The notes: a model not told the origin generated them from the letters alone. DNA of 64,000 nucleotides from Rhizobium sp. BT04 (GCF_030053135.1 NZ_CP125652.1:372001-436000), one strand, 5' to 3'. Counted from the stretch's first letter, positions 16,311 through 24,194 are shown. Numbers and translations are program-made.

Positions 16311-17498
16311 TCATGCACGGGTGATGTAGTCTGCGGAAATATCGCCGACCTTGGTGACGCCGAGCAACGCCATGTTGCTATGCAGTTCCGTCCTTAGGAT
16401 ATCGGCCGCCTTCAGCACGCCCGGCAGGCCCGCGACGGCTGCGGCATAAAGGAACGGCCTGCCGACGAACACGAAACAGGCCCCGAGCGCGAGTGCCTTC
16501 ATGATATCCGTTCCACGCCTGAAACCGCCATCGACCATCACGGCAACGCTGCCTCCGACACGTGCCGCAATCTCCGGAAGGACCTGAAGGGGAGATGCGG
16601 TACCGTCGAGCTGGCGACCGCCATGGTTGGAGACGATCACTCCATCGGCCCCGGTGTCGACAGCCCGCGCCGCGTCGTCAGGGTGCATGATCCCCTTGAC
16701 CACAAGTTTGCCGGACCACCTGTTGCGTATTCGCTCCAAATGATTCCAGTTGAGATGGTCGCGCCTGCCGAAATCGCGCGTGACGTTCGAGGAGATGATC
16801 GGCGCGCCCCTTGTGGCATAGGAATTTTCAAAATGCGGAATGCCGTGCCGGACGATCGTTCGCAGGAATGTGCCGGTGGTCCAGCGCGGGTGCGAGATGC
16901 CCTGCCATGCCAAGCGGAGACCAGGACGCAAAGGCGTCGAAAATCCGGCCCTTACATTGTTTTCACGATTTGGCAGCGTGGCCGTGTCCACGGTGAGCAG
17001 AAGTGTGCGCAAGCCGGCCGCGCCGACGCGGTCGATGAGAGCGTCGATACGGTCGGGTTCGCCGGGGAGATAGGCCTGAAACCATGCTTGCGGCGAAATC
17101 GCGGCGATCTCTTCTAGAGGGATAAGTGATGAACCGCTTATGATCATCGGGATTCCCGATTGATCCGCTCCTTGCGCGAGCACGATGTCACCTCGATAGG
17201 CCATCAGCGCGCTGATACCCATCGGCGCGATGCCAAAGGGCGCGGCATGGGTCTTGCCAAAGAGGCTCGTCTCGGTGCTGCGTTTCGAGACGTCCCGAAG
17301 GACACGAGGCCGGAAGGCATAGGCCTGGAAAGCCTGTGCATTATACCGCAGCGAGGCATTGGTCTCGGTTGCGCCGGCGATATAACCGAAGAGAGGCTTT
17401 GGCAGATGCCGCCGCGCCTTCATTTCAAAATCATCGAGGCAGAGCACGTCGCGGCAGAGCCGGGTCGATCGTTCGGTATTTCCGCTATGGATCGTCAT
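16311..17498 (-). CDS. FMN-dependent alpha-hydroxy-acid dehydrogenase (L-lactate dehydrogenase-like)
   Basis: 395 residues, the length of the (S)-2-hydroxy-acid oxidase TIM-barrel family. The start region YIAGATETNASLRYNAQAF, the FMN-binding APMG near 91, KLVVKGIMHPDDA near 256-268 (FMN-binding Lys), and SNHGGRQLDG near 280-289 (catalytic His and substrate Arg) all match, followed by VMVDGGFRRGTDIMKALALG. It oxidises an L-2-hydroxy acid to the keto acid; lactate, mandelate or glycolate cannot be told apart. It overlaps the non-homologous extension of the sthA ORF only. In the ancestral chromosome it lay next to radC. Confidence 0.9.
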   Translation of the reverse strand: MTIHSGNTERSTRLCRDVLCLDDFEMKARRHLPKPLFGYIAGATETNASLRYNAQAFQAYAFRPRVLRDVSKRSTETSLFGKTHAAPFGIAPMGISALMAYRGDIVLAQGADQSGIPMIISGSSLIPLEEIAAISPQAWFQAYLPGEPDRIDALIDRVGAAGLRTLLLTVDTATLPNRENNVRAGFSTPLRPGLRLAWQGISHPRWTTGTFLRTIVRHGIPHFENSYATRGAPIISSNVTRDFGRRDHLNWNHLERIRNRWSGKLVVKGIMHPDDAARAVDTGADGVIVSNHGGRQLDGTASPLQVLPEIAARVGGSVAVMVDGGFRRGTDIMKALALGACFVFVGRPFLYAAAVAGLPGVLKAADILRTELHSNMALLGVTKVGDISADYITRA

Positions 17499-17574
17499 TG
17501 AGCTTCATCTTCTCGGTATTTCGGGCGCCGCGCCAGGGCTCTGCATTTCGTCGGCGATCAGCCGCAATGTTTGT

Positions 17575-17958
17575 TCAGATCAGCTTAAGCCCCTTCAGGC
17601 TGACATGGCCGTCCTTGCCGATGATGACGTGGTCGTGGACGGTGATGTCGAGAGCCTTGGCGGCATCGATGATCACCTTAGTCATGTCGATGTCGGCGCG
17701 TGATGGCGTCGGGTCGCCGGAGGGGTGGTTGTGGACGAGGATCATCGCCGTTGCCGAAAGCTCGAGCGCGCGTTTCACCACCTCGCGCGGATAGACCGGC
17801 GTATGGTCTACCGTGCCGCGGCCTTGCACCTCGTCGGCGATCAGCACATTGCGCTTGTCGAGAAAGAGGATGCGGATGTGTTTCTCGGCTCCGAATTTTG
17901 CAGCCCTTTCAACACTTTGCACTAAACGTCCCCCAAACGTCCCCAACGCGTCCCTCAT
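17575..17958 (-). CDS. radC: RadC C-terminal JAMM domain fragment, severed by the integrated element and coupled to its integrase
   Basis: 127 residues. From about residue 29 the sequence is the C-terminal half of Rad[21 protein letters not shown], then the JAMM metal motif [15 protein letters not shown] (HxH...D). The first 27 or so residues are encoded by the element ([12 protein letters not shown]...). The rest of radC is 16.5 kb away at 34420-34962. The start codon lies in ATGA, overlapping the integrase stop, so the fragment can be translated from the integrase message. Domain and zinc ligands are intact, but without the HhH half it is not a normal RadC. Whether it is made or active is unknown. 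Confidence 0.88.
   Translation of the reverse strand: MRDALGTFGGRLVQSVERAAKFGAEKHIRILFLDKRNVLIADEVQGRGTVDHTPVYPREVVKRALELSATAMILVHNHPSGDPTPSRADIDMTKVIIDAAKALDITVHDHVIIGKDGHVSLKGLKLI
17870..17876. other. Attachment-site core, left (integrase-proximal)
   Basis: ATGCGGA, identical to 34430-34436. The RadC reading frame to its left is host sequence and to its right is element sequence. Beyond the 7 bases the flanks match only partly (a further TGTT three bases on). Confidence 0.75.
17926..17954. repeat. Putative integrase arm-type sites, left end
   Basis: Three related words in a row: ACGTCCCCC (17926-17934), ACGTCCCC (17937-17944) and ACGCGTCCC (17946-17954). Inverse complements of the first and third recur at the other end of the element. 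They lie inside the overlap of the integrase gene and the RadC fragment. Confidence 0.65.
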
Positions 17959-19160
17959 TCGTTGTTCTCGTTACGTTTTGCCAGCCGCATCTCGGCAACG
18001 CGACTGGTCTGCTTGATCGTCCCGCGGTTATAGCGGGCGCTTGTCTGCCGGTTTTTATGGCCGGCGGATTTCATGACGTCGGTCTCGGCCGCGCCTAGGT
18101 CATAGGCTTCCGTGATGGCGCCTGCGCGCGCATCCATATTCCAAATGGTCCGCGGGATGCCGGCTTTATCTGCGACTTTACGCCAACGCTCGGTGAATTT
18201 CCGATTTTTATAGGGTACGCCCGTTGCCTCGGATATGATCACAGGGCCCACACGCTTTTCAAGCGGGACGCGATTTATTTCCTCGATCGCCGCGGGATGA
18301 AGCTTCAGGTCATGCTCGACCGGAAAACCCGTCTTCGTGTGGATCTTGCGCAGGATCATGTCGTCGCCGATATCGGACCAGACAAGCCCGTTAACCCACC
18401 GCGTATCCCTATATGTGATGCCGCCGTCTTCAGCGCTCGCACCAGGCTCCCATTCGCCCACCACATCCTTCTGGCGCATAGTGAGCTCGAACTGCAGAAC
18501 GGTCGCCAGCGCGATTGACGGAAAGCCCTCAGCATGCGCTGTGACGCGGATGGCAGCAACATGTTCCGCCGTCATCACAGATGTGCGAGCAGGTGGCGTC
18601 TTGAACCGGATTTTGCCGAGGATGGTATCTGCGCGAAAGCAATCGTCGAAGCCCAGCGTAACGCCGTAGCTTATCAGCTGCCGGACGGCATCAATGGCGT
18701 GCTTGGCGCGCCATGGGCGGTGGGGCTTGCCAGGCGCTTTCGGCTCTCCCCACTGACCATGCCAGCGCTTGAAGTCCGGGCCAAGGAGCTTCCCCACGTT
18801 ACGGGCTCCGACGGTCGCCTCGATGATGATAAGCGACTTCAGGACGTTTTCGCGGCTGTTGTACTTGAGGGAATGAAAAGGAGAATCGGGGTTCGTCTGA
18901 TAGAGCCGAGACAGGCTCTTGAGAGTTCCGTCATATCCAGGCGCAGCGTGTTCGCCGTTAGCGGCCCACGCCAACATTTCCGCTTGCAGGATCCGGCAGC
19001 GCGCGGCCAACTGTGTGCGGCCTTCAGGTGTCACCGGGTAGTGAAGTCGCACGCTCGAAGGCCTATAGCCGCGCTTCACCAGATCCGCACGCGCTTCCCA
19101 GTATTCCCGAATGCTGCCGTCTTTGTTGCGCTTGCGTTTCAGCCCGGGTGCATCTGTCAT
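17955..19160 (-). CDS. Tyrosine-type site-specific integrase
   Basis: 401 residues. The C-terminal catalytic domain has Arg229 ([10 protein letters not shown]), Arg345 ([15 protein letters not shown]), His368 ([16 protein letters not shown]) and the nucleophile Tyr377. The His that usually precedes the second Arg by three residues is replaced by Met342, an uncommon change. The N-terminal half fits a core-binding domain. It should recombine attP with the radC attB site and, with the excisionase, reverse this. It starts within ATGA overlapping the stop of the excisionase-like gene, and its own stop overlaps the start of the RadC fragment, so all three form one coupled unit. Confidence 0.93.
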   Translation of the reverse strand: MTDAPGLKRKRNKDGSIREYWEARADLVKRGYRPSSVRLHYPVTPEGRTQLAARCRILQAEMLAWAANGEHAAPGYDGTLKSLSRLYQTNPDSPFHSLKYNSRENVLKSLIIIEATVGARNVGKLLGPDFKRWHGQWGEPKAPGKPHRPWRAKHAIDAVRQLISYGVTLGFDDCFRADTILGKIRFKTPPARTSVMTAEHVAAIRVTAHAEGFPSIALATVLQFELTMRQKDVVGEWEPGASAEDGGITYRDTRWVNGLVWSDIGDDMILRKIHTKTGFPVEHDLKLHPAAIEEINRVPLEKRVGPVIISEATGVPYKNRKFTERWRKVADKAGIPRTIWNMDARAGAITEAYDLGAAETDVMKSAGHKNRQTSARYNRGTIKQTSRVAEMRLAKRNENNE

Positions 19161-19411
19161 GACCAGTTCTCGGCGCCGTCGACGGTGGCGGGCAGGGCCG
19201 TCTGATGCAGCCCGTGCCGACGGTCTAGGAAGGCGCGCACTGCCGGCCAGTAACGGCAGCCCGTCATCGGATCGATGCGCGGTAGACCTTCACGCTCCCA
19301 GACGATGGCAAGCGCATCCCAAGCCGTCCTGGACTTGGCGCCGAGGACGCGCTGCGCGATCGACGCCTCTGATAGGTACAGCGGGTTATTGTCGTTGGCG
19401 GCAGCTGGCAT
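19157..19411 (-). CDS. Excisionase-like small DNA-binding protein
   Basis: 84 residues from ATG 19411, chosen because GGAGG lies 8 bases upstream. PLYLSEASIAQRVLGA resembles the helix-turn-helix start of MerR/AlpA-type proteins, and IDPMTGCRYWPAVRAFLDRR the wing and following helix. Its position directly before the integrase, with a 4-base overlap, is that of a recombination directionality factor. DNA binding and the excisionase role are inferred from fold-like pattern and location; no closer family is recognised. Confidence 0.65.
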   Translation of the reverse strand: MPAAANDNNPLYLSEASIAQRVLGAKSRTAWDALAIVWEREGLPRIDPMTGCRYWPAVRAFLDRRHGLHQTALPATVDGAENWS

Positions 19412-19530
19412 CGTTCCTCCAGTTTTGTTGAGCACACAGCAAAGTGTAAACATGCCCATCAGGTCAATACCGGCCGGCGCGCTGCTGGTGTGGGCGCAGG
19501 TGGTGATCGCGCCGGCCTTTGGTGTTCATG

Positions 19531-19566
19531 CTGCCCGCGGGCGACAGGGCAAGCGCCCACGGGCAG
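19531..19566. repeat. Strong GC hairpin between the HNH and excisionase-like genes
   Basis: CTGCCCGCGGGCG and CGCCCACGGGCAG form a 13-bp stem with one G-T pair around a 10-base centre. No T tract follows on either strand, so it is not an obvious terminator. The surrounding 19412-19585 holds no convincing gene. Confidence 0.45.
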
Positions 19567-19585
19567 CTCAGCCGGCCGCCACCGG

Positions 19586-19888
19586 CTATCTCTGAGGCTT
19601 GATGGCCTCCATAAACTCCAGAAACTCACCTCGCCGGAACGTTGCGTATAGAATCCATGACAACGAACCACGCTCCTGGTTGCAACGCTTGCATGCGAGG
19701 GAAAGGTTATGCGGTTGGTTGGTGCCGCCGTCGGCGCGCCGTCGCAGATGCTCAATCGTGGCTGCGTCTGACCGCTGCTGAATTTTATAATCTGCGCTCA
19801 GAACAACGAACCGCTCGCAATAGCAGCACCGCCCGTTCTGGCGTTCGAATAACTTAAGAAGGACTGGAAGCCGCACCTTTGACTTCAT
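19586..19888 (-). CDS. HNH endonuclease
   Basis: 100 residues, a single HNH domain. Zinc-type CxxC pairs RCCYCERF (about 21-28) and CKRCN (about 66-70) frame the catalytic ATIEHLRRRADGG with HNLSLACK. Small HNH proteins of this kind are common in phages, where they nick or cut DNA, sometimes in support of packaging. It stands between the 82-residue gene at 19910 and the recombination genes, on the same strand. There is a second, different HNH gene at 27294. Confidence 0.88.
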   Translation of the reverse strand: MKSKVRLPVLLKLFERQNGRCCYCERFVVLSADYKIQQRSDAATIEHLRRRADGGTNQPHNLSLACKRCNQERGSLSWILYATFRRGEFLEFMEAIKPQR

Positions 19889-19909
19889 GGCTTAGCTCCT
19901 GCCGGATGG

Positions 19910-20158
19910 TCAGTGAGTGTGCTTAAGGGCCGAGCCCAGCACATCCCTAGCCGGGCGCTCGTGGGCGTCCAGCAGGACGATCCCATAATGCTCGCGGCCC
20001 ATTGCGGTGCGAGAGCGGGAGATGACGATGGCTAGGTCGCCGTGGAAGTCGACCAACTGGCCGATGCGAAAGCGGTACGCTGCTACATAGCTTCGTCTTC
20101 TGCCAAGCAAACTGCGAGGCAACTGAACTCTCGGAATATTGATCTCTTCTGCTGACAT
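19910..20158 (-). CDS. Small hypothetical protein of the element's early region
   Basis: 82 residues. AGGAG lies 8-12 bases before ATG 20158. The centre, RFRIGQLVDFHGDLAIVISRSRTAMGREHYGIVLLD (split near 27-62), alternates strands like a small beta-barrel, but I do not recognise the family. It is transcribed divergently from the XRE repressor across a 102-base intergenic region with two operator-like repeats, the position of a lytic-side early gene (cro/antirepressor position). Function unknown. Confidence 0.65.
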   Translation of the reverse strand: MSAEEINIPRVQLPRSLLGRRRSYVAAYRFRIGQLVDFHGDLAIVISRSRTAMGREHYGIVLLDAHERPARDVLGSALKHTH

Positions 20159-20190
20159 TGTCGCTCTCCTCGTTGCTTTTGTGTCGCTGC

Positions 20191-20262
20191 ATTTGTACAG
20201 TGTCCATATTCATAAACGGATTTTGTTCCGTGTCAACACGTATTTGTACAGGGTACACAAAT
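20191..20262. promoter_or_regulatory. Divergent operator region of the XRE repressor
   Basis: Two copies of ATTTGTACAG-G/T-GT occur at 20191 and 20242. The second extends into the palindrome ATTTGT-(9)-ACAAAT (20242-20262) that overlaps the repressor start codon. A further short palindrome GTGTCAACAC lies between (from 20230). This suits repressor binding that controls both divergent genes and represses its own gene. Confidence 0.6.
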
Positions 20263-20509
20263 GAGGGGCGTGCAGATAAAAATGGCCCGGGCCGCATTGG
20301 GTTGGGGAGTGCGCGATCTCGCCGCAAAGTCGGGAGTGGCCGCCAACACGGTCAATCGAATTGAGAATGGATCAGACGCAAAGCAATCGACAATGGATGC
20401 ATTGCAGCTCGCCCTCGAGGCGGCCGGCATCGTCTTCATCGACGGCGAATATGCCGGCTCTGGCGGCCCAGGCGTACGCCTCGCGGCGCCATCAAAATCG
20501 GGGGCCTGA
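20261..20509 (+). CDS. XRE-family helix-turn-helix regulator (probable element repressor)
   Basis: 82 residues, nearly all one Cro/CI-type HTH: QIKMARAALGWGVRDLAAKSG, then VAANTVNRIENG and a helix with TMDALQLALEAAGIVF (about 5-66). There is no peptidase or dimerisation domain, so it is a short repressor. ATG 20261 has no good Shine-Dalgarno sequence; the palindrome 20242-20262 covers the region, so the mRNA may be leaderless like lambda cI mRNA from pRM. It faces the minus-strand early genes divergently and probably sets the dormant state of the element. Repressor role inferred from position. Confidence 0.88.
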   Translation: MRGVQIKMARAALGWGVRDLAAKSGVAANTVNRIENGSDAKQSTMDALQLALEAAGIVFIDGEYAGSGGPGVRLAAPSKSGA

Positions 20510-20557
20510 GATGGAGGAGGGCAAACCGCTTGCCGAAGCCACGTTGGAAGATCGCGA

Positions 20558-20812
20558 ATGACTCCCAAGTTGCGTCTGACGCTCTTTATGCCTCTTGTTT
20601 TGCTCGCCAGCTGCGACGACGATAGCCGCCAATATACCCTGTATCGAAACAGCGCTCTTGACGCGAACATGCGCTTGCATGTCGCATCGTTCGACAGCGC
20701 GGACGGCGAGTCTTACAACTCCGAAAACTGCCAAATAGCGGCGGGCCTCTTTGTGACGCAGCCAGGCGTCACCGTCCGTTATTGGTGCGAGAAAGGCAAA
20801 TTTCGAAAGTGA
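20558..20812 (+). CDS. Small lipoprotein
   Basis: 84 residues. A signal peptide ends in the lipobox LLASC (Cys about 18), preceded by a hydrophobic LTLFMPLVLL core and two basic residues. The mature part is hydrophilic with two further cysteines (NCQIAAG, YWCEKG), which could form a disulfide. Function unknown; prophage lipoproteins of this size often act in superinfection exclusion, but nothing here proves that. Its stop overlaps the GTG start of the next gene. Confidence 0.7.
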   Translation: MTPKLRLTLFMPLVLLASCDDDSRQYTLYRNSALDANMRLHVASFDSADGESYNSENCQIAAGLFVTQPGVTVRYWCEKGKFRK

Positions 20813-21039
20813 CCGAGCCCCGCCTAATCGGCCGCAAGCAAGCGGCCGTCTACCTCGGAATCGCCGAATCAACGTTCTCTTTATGGGTGGCCACTTACAA
20901 AATGCCACCGGCGATCCCCGGCACCCGTAAATGGGACAAAAGAGCGATTGACGCCAAGCTTGACGAGATAAGCGGACTTACGCCAGCCGAGAAAGAGGAT
21001 CCTTATGACAAATGGGTGAGGGAGCATCCATATGACTAA
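20809..21039 (+). CDS. AlpA/MerR-type winged-helix DNA-binding protein
   Basis: 76 residues from GTG 20809, which overlaps the lipoprotein stop (GTGA); a TTG at 20782 would add nine unlikely residues. PRLIGRKQAAVYLGIAESTFSLWVA with the following PPAIPGTRKWDKRAIDAKLDEI (split, residues about 4-46) is the winged-helix pattern of AlpA-like regulators and excisionases. It may regulate element genes or act as a second directionality factor. It is followed by an RHH-like gene with an 8-base overlap. Confidence 0.75.
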   Translation: MTEPRLIGRKQAAVYLGIAESTFSLWVATYKMPPAIPGTRKWDKRAIDAKLDEISGLTPAEKEDPYDKWVREHPYD

Positions 21040-21235
21040 CGTAATCCAGCTTCAGCCGGCCGCAACTATATCGTTCGACGATTACATCGAGGACGCCTTG
21101 CGGCAGGTGGCCAGCGAGCTCGGCCTAACGCGCAACGACACGATCAGGACGATCGTCGTGGAATGGCTGCAGCAGAACACGTATCTGCCCGTCCACGAGT
21201 TGGATGAAGACGGGGAGGTCGACGGGAACGCGTAA
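21032..21235 (+). CDS. Small ribbon-helix-helix-like protein
   Basis: 67 residues. ISFDDYIEDALRQVASELGL followed by TRNDTIRTIVVEWLQQN resembles the strand-helix-helix layout of Arc/MetJ-type repressors, with an acidic tail HELDEDGEVDGNA. The family is not certain. It overlaps the preceding winged-helix gene by 8 bases, so the lipoprotein, winged-helix and RHH genes form one plus-strand operon downstream of the repressor. Role unknown, perhaps transcriptional control. Confidence 0.6.
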   Translation: MTNVIQLQPAATISFDDYIEDALRQVASELGLTRNDTIRTIVVEWLQQNTYLPVHELDEDGEVDGNA

Positions 21236-21564
21236 CGTCGTGTGCCGCGGCCCACTAATGTGAATCCTGTGGAATTGCCGCGTATCTAGGGATTAAACGC
21301 CGACGTTGCAATTGACCTCGGCCTGCGTACACAGTTTGCTTTGCCTGCAGTCACGGAAACGACCGCTCTGACAAAGCGTAATGGTCGCTCCGAGACTGCT
21401 GGCGCTACGCCCGCGTCGGGAGAGGATGGTTGCAGCCATCCTCTCCTTTCGGCAAAGCTACCGTGCAACAGAATGTTGAATACGGCAACGAAGGAGTTGC
21501 GTGAAACGCAACTTTTCCACGGTCGCGGAAAATCGTCCGCGATTATATGAGTGCTGGGGGCACA
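21236..21564. other. Intergenic region with a strong terminator-like hairpin
   Basis: No convincing gene; a plus ORF at 21341-21550 lacks an RBS. The perfect 11-bp stem GGAGAGGATGG / CCATCCTCTCC (21419-21447) followed by TTTC probably terminates the repressor-side operon. The promoter for the next two genes must lie between 21450 and 21565. Confidence 0.55.
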
Positions 21565-21822
21565 ATGATTTTCGCAAAACTCGCCAGGATCGTGGCCTGG
21601 ATTGTCCTAGTCGGTAGTGTCATGCGGATCATCACCGGCATCGGTGTCGCCACCGAAATCCTTGGACCTTATGAGGAAGCTCTGCGCCGGTTCGGTGGCA
21701 GGGCGGAGAGCTCCGGAGCAATTATCGACAGAGGTGTTTACGCCCTGCTGGTCGCCATCGCGCTTGGCACGCTGGCCGAAATCGGCATCGCGCTAGCCAG
21801 AAAGGTGGAAGGCTCGAAATGA
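21565..21822 (+). CDS. Small two-helix membrane protein
   Basis: 85 residues from ATG 21565, preceded by GGGGG at a suitable distance; an upstream ATG at 21547 has none. Two hydrophobic segments, about 8-26 (IVAWIVLVGSVMRIITGIG) and 57-77 (VYALLVAIALGTLAEIGIAL), flank a charged loop. Two helices in under 90 residues fits a class II holin, but no endolysin is seen nearby, so that role is only possible. Coupled by ATGA overlap to the secreted protein that follows. Confidence 0.65.
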   Translation: MIFAKLARIVAWIVLVGSVMRIITGIGVATEILGPYEEALRRFGGRAESSGAIIDRGVYALLVAIALGTLAEIGIALARKVEGSK

Positions 21823-22106
21823 AATACGCGATCCTTATCGCCGCACTGGTCGCGCCCTCCGTAGCATCTGCAGAAACGTGCTATCCTAAAGACAACTCTG
21901 CCAGAATTCTCTCATCAGCGAGCCCGAACGATATTCATCCTGATTGGCGTGGAGATTCGTATGTCGGGACCAGTTGGAGCTTTGTCGTCCATGGCAAGGC
22001 AGAGGATGGTACCGGAAAATACTTGCGAGGGAATCTGATGTCGCCACGGGGCGGCTTGGTGAACGCGGACGTCTACATTCTTCGCAAGGAATGGAGTTGC
22101 GAGTGA
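21819..22106 (+). CDS. Small secreted protein
   Basis: 95 residues. Signal peptide MKYAILIAALVAPSVASA, with likely cleavage after ASA (residue 18), then a mature region with two cysteines (ETCYPKD at the start and EWSCE at the very end), well placed for one disulfide closing the chain. No family recognised. It overlaps the two-helix membrane gene by 4 bases, so the two may form a periplasmic/inner membrane pair. Oriented opposite to the tail genes, hence cargo rather than structural. Confidence 0.7.
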   Translation: MKYAILIAALVAPSVASAETCYPKDNSARILSSASPNDIHPDWRGDSYVGTSWSFVVHGKAEDGTGKYLRGNLMSPRGGLVNADVYILRKEWSCE

Positions 22107-22141
22107 GCTGAGCGGGCCGAAGCCCGCCCGTCTCGATCCGC

Positions 22142-22318
22142 TTAAAGCCAGTCCTTTTTTAATTTTTCCCGGAGATCCGCCAGCACCGCGTTCGCTTTCG
22201 CGGAGAATTCGACGACCTCCGCGGCGTCATCAGGCAGAAATTCCTCGCCATAACCTTCCTGAGGCTGTTCAAACAGTCCGGCGATTTCGCCGTCGTCATT
22301 TCGTGTCACGTAAGGCAT
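22142..22318 (-). CDS. Small acidic protein after the tail-fibre-like gene
   Basis: 58 residues, from ATG 22318 directly abutting the stop of the tail-fibre-like gene. It begins MPYVTRNDDGEIAGLFEQPQ, continues with an acidic stretch (YGEEFLPDDAAEVVEF) and ends in a basic helix (REKLKKDWL). The start (VTRNDDGEIAGLF.QPQ) looks like small proteins found after tail genes in alphaproteobacterial prophages. Function unknown, perhaps a fibre assembly partner. The last gene of the minus-strand structural run. Confidence 0.65.
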   Translation of the reverse strand: MPYVTRNDDGEIAGLFEQPQEGYGEEFLPDDAAEVVEFSAKANAVLADLREKLKKDWL

Positions 22319-23461
22319 TTACGCAGTCCTTTTGCAGGGGAAAATAAAACCGTCAGTCCAGACCCAAAGATTGCCGGCGGCACCGGCCACGTAGCGAATC
22401 TGTTTGCTCGTGTTGGTCAAGATATCGCGGGCGCCTACCGCGAAGCCGCTGGCAACCTGGATCGAGCCAACGCTGGGTCCGTCATTGCCGATGCCCGCGA
22501 CCAGCGCGCCCTGCGCAGGATCGGACAGCAACGCCGCGTTGGTGGTCGCCGATGACGTGAACTCAAACCGCAACTTAGCTTTGACCCTGACCCCGTTAGG
22601 GACTGTCAGCGCCAAAAGCGTTGAGGTTGTGGAAATGGCGATGTTGGCGGCATCCTTCACTGGTGAAATGAAGGTATATTCGCCGTCCGCCTCCATCGTG
22701 AACTCTCGAATGTTCGAACTGCCGTCAGTCAGCACAACGCCGATCGGCGCCAAGACATCGTAGCCGGTCAGCAGCGACGTATTGACGCCGCCGACTGTTG
22801 CCGACGTCGACAGCACCACCTCACCAGTCCCGTCCGACTGCTTGCGAAGCGCGTAGACGAAGTAAGTGGCGTTGGCTGCCTTCACGCCGGTATCGAGCCC
22901 GCCGTTGTTGCCGGCCACCCATGTACTATTGAGGTTCTTGGTGAGCGTGCCGGACGAGACCGCGACTTTGCTGAGGGCCTTCACAGTGAACGAAGCAATG
23001 TCAAGATGCGTTTGAGGATTTGATCCATTGGGGAGTACGATACCTCCCTCAACAAAATCAGGGCCAAGCGCGGAAGCAAGCCATGCGCTCAGGTTCGTGA
23101 GCGTTAGGCTCTTCGTGTCTCCCGCAGCGCTGTCCCAGATACCGAGCTTGTCCGCGCCGGTTGGTGCTGCCTTTGCGGTGGCGGCACTTATAGTCGTGCC
23201 GAGGCCGCTGAACGTCACCGCGTTTGTTGCCGTGTCGAGCACCATCAGCAGAGTGTCGTCAGATCCATCATAAAGGTAGAGCTTCAGTTGGCCAGCCGTG
23301 GCCGTCGAGATCCAGATAGTGCCAGCCACAGCATAGGACGGCCGCGAAGCGCCAGAGTGAGCGCTCACGGCCGCCTTGAAGTTATCATCGATGCGCGACG
23401 CCATAGCTGATGGCGTCGCCGGTCCAGTTGTCGGAACACTAAAGATTGTTGCTTGCGTCAT
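22319..23461 (-). CDS. Phage tail fibre/receptor-binding-like protein
   Basis: 380 residues, rich in Ala, Thr, Ser and Gly with few charges, typical of trimeric fibre proteins. N-terminal half contains SYAVAGTIWISTATAGQLKL and LYDGSDDTLLMVLDTATNAV, resembling repeats in phage tail proteins that present a sample/time-type header; the C-terminal half (about 280-380) has the VTNTSKQIRYVAG-type beta-rich region. Probably the distal tail protein contacting the host. It overlaps the end of the upstream 251-residue gene by 23 bases. Host receptor unknown. Confidence 0.7.
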   Translation of the reverse strand: MTQATIFSVPTTGPATPSAMASRIDDNFKAAVSAHSGASRPSYAVAGTIWISTATAGQLKLYLYDGSDDTLLMVLDTATNAVTFSGLGTTISAATAKAAPTGADKLGIWDSAAGDTKSLTLTNLSAWLASALGPDFVEGGIVLPNGSNPQTHLDIASFTVKALSKVAVSSGTLTKNLNSTWVAGNNGGLDTGVKAANATYFVYALRKQSDGTGEVVLSTSATVGGVNTSLLTGYDVLAPIGVVLTDGSSNIREFTMEADGEYTFISPVKDAANIAISTTSTLLALTVPNGVRVKAKLRFEFTSSATTNAALLSDPAQGALVAGIGNDGPSVGSIQVASGFAVGARDILTNTSKQIRYVAGAAGNLWVWTDGFIFPCKRTA

Positions 23462-24194
23462 ATTGCGAACAGACCTGTTCTTTTTTGGAGGGGTTAATCA
23501 AGGTTCGGATCGGACGGCCGAGTAAGTCTTCCGACCAGATTCGCAGGGGCGTTGTTTCGACGCTGGTCGCGGTCACTGTGGTGAGGTCGACGCCGCCACC
23601 AATGGTGCATTGCCCGAATCGTTCGGGATCAGTCTCATCATCAAAGCCGCTTGCCTCGCGCATCGTCTCGGCGATGACGACGCCATAGTCTGGCAGCAAA
23701 GTGCCACCATAGAATGAGGCAACCAGCGCGTCTTGAGATGCGCCCTTCGCGATCAGGGCCTGTAAATCGATCTTGCCGCCCATCGCTAAATTGAAGCCGA
23801 TCGGCGCTTTCGTAATCCTCCATGCCGGCATGCCAGGCATCAAGTTGTGAGAGGGAAGCGCCCAGAGGCCGAGGCCACTGGTTTCGGATATACCTGCAAC
23901 CAAGAGCTCAAAGTCAGCACCATGGGCGTCGAATAGCGCCCGCTGCTCGGCAACAAGGTCCCCCAGCAAAGAAAGGCCGCCGTCGAAGCCGTGGCGCTCC
24001 ACCGCCGCGTCCAGCGCTGCAGCGAAGACGTCCAGAAGCGCGGCACGTCCACGACCAGCGACAGCCATGGTTGGATGCTGACGCGTTCGGACCTTGGGGG
24101 CGATGTCGACGACGACGCCATTAGGATCGATGGCTGCCCGATCGGTTAGGATTTCGACTCGGTCCGGATGGACAAATGCGAGAACAAGGGTCAT
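23439..24194 (-). CDS. Hypothetical tail-module protein, possibly Ntn-hydrolase-like
   Basis: 251 residues from ATG 24194, which overlaps the tape-measure stop by 4 bases. The opening MTLVLAFVHPDRVEILTDRA followed by KVRTRQHPTMAVAGRGRAALLD recalls the proteasome/Ntn-hydrolase layout, but a catalytic N-terminal Thr/Ser/Cys is not obvious, so this is a weak suggestion. It lies between tape measure and fibre-like genes, where distal tail components are encoded. I do not recognise the family with confidence. Confidence 0.6.
   Translation of the reverse strand: MTLVLAFVHPDRVEILTDRAAIDPNGVVVDIAPKVRTRQHPTMAVAGRGRAALLDVFAAALDAAVERHGFDGGLSLLGDLVAEQRALFDAHGADFELLVAGISETSGLGLWALPSHNLMPGMPAWRITKAPIGFNLAMGGKIDLQALIAKGASQDALVASFYGGTLLPDYGVVIAETMREASGFDDETDPERFGQCTIGGGVDLTTVTATSVETTPLRIWSEDLLGRPIRTLINPSKKEQVCSQYDASNNL

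Noticed and set aside
16094-16318. N-terminal extension of sthA
   Set aside because: Overlaps the end of the preceding gene, has no homology-like pattern, and a good RBS precedes ATG 16093.
21341-21550. 69-codon plus ORF in the element
   Set aside because: No RBS, overlaps a terminator hairpin; no recognisable pattern.
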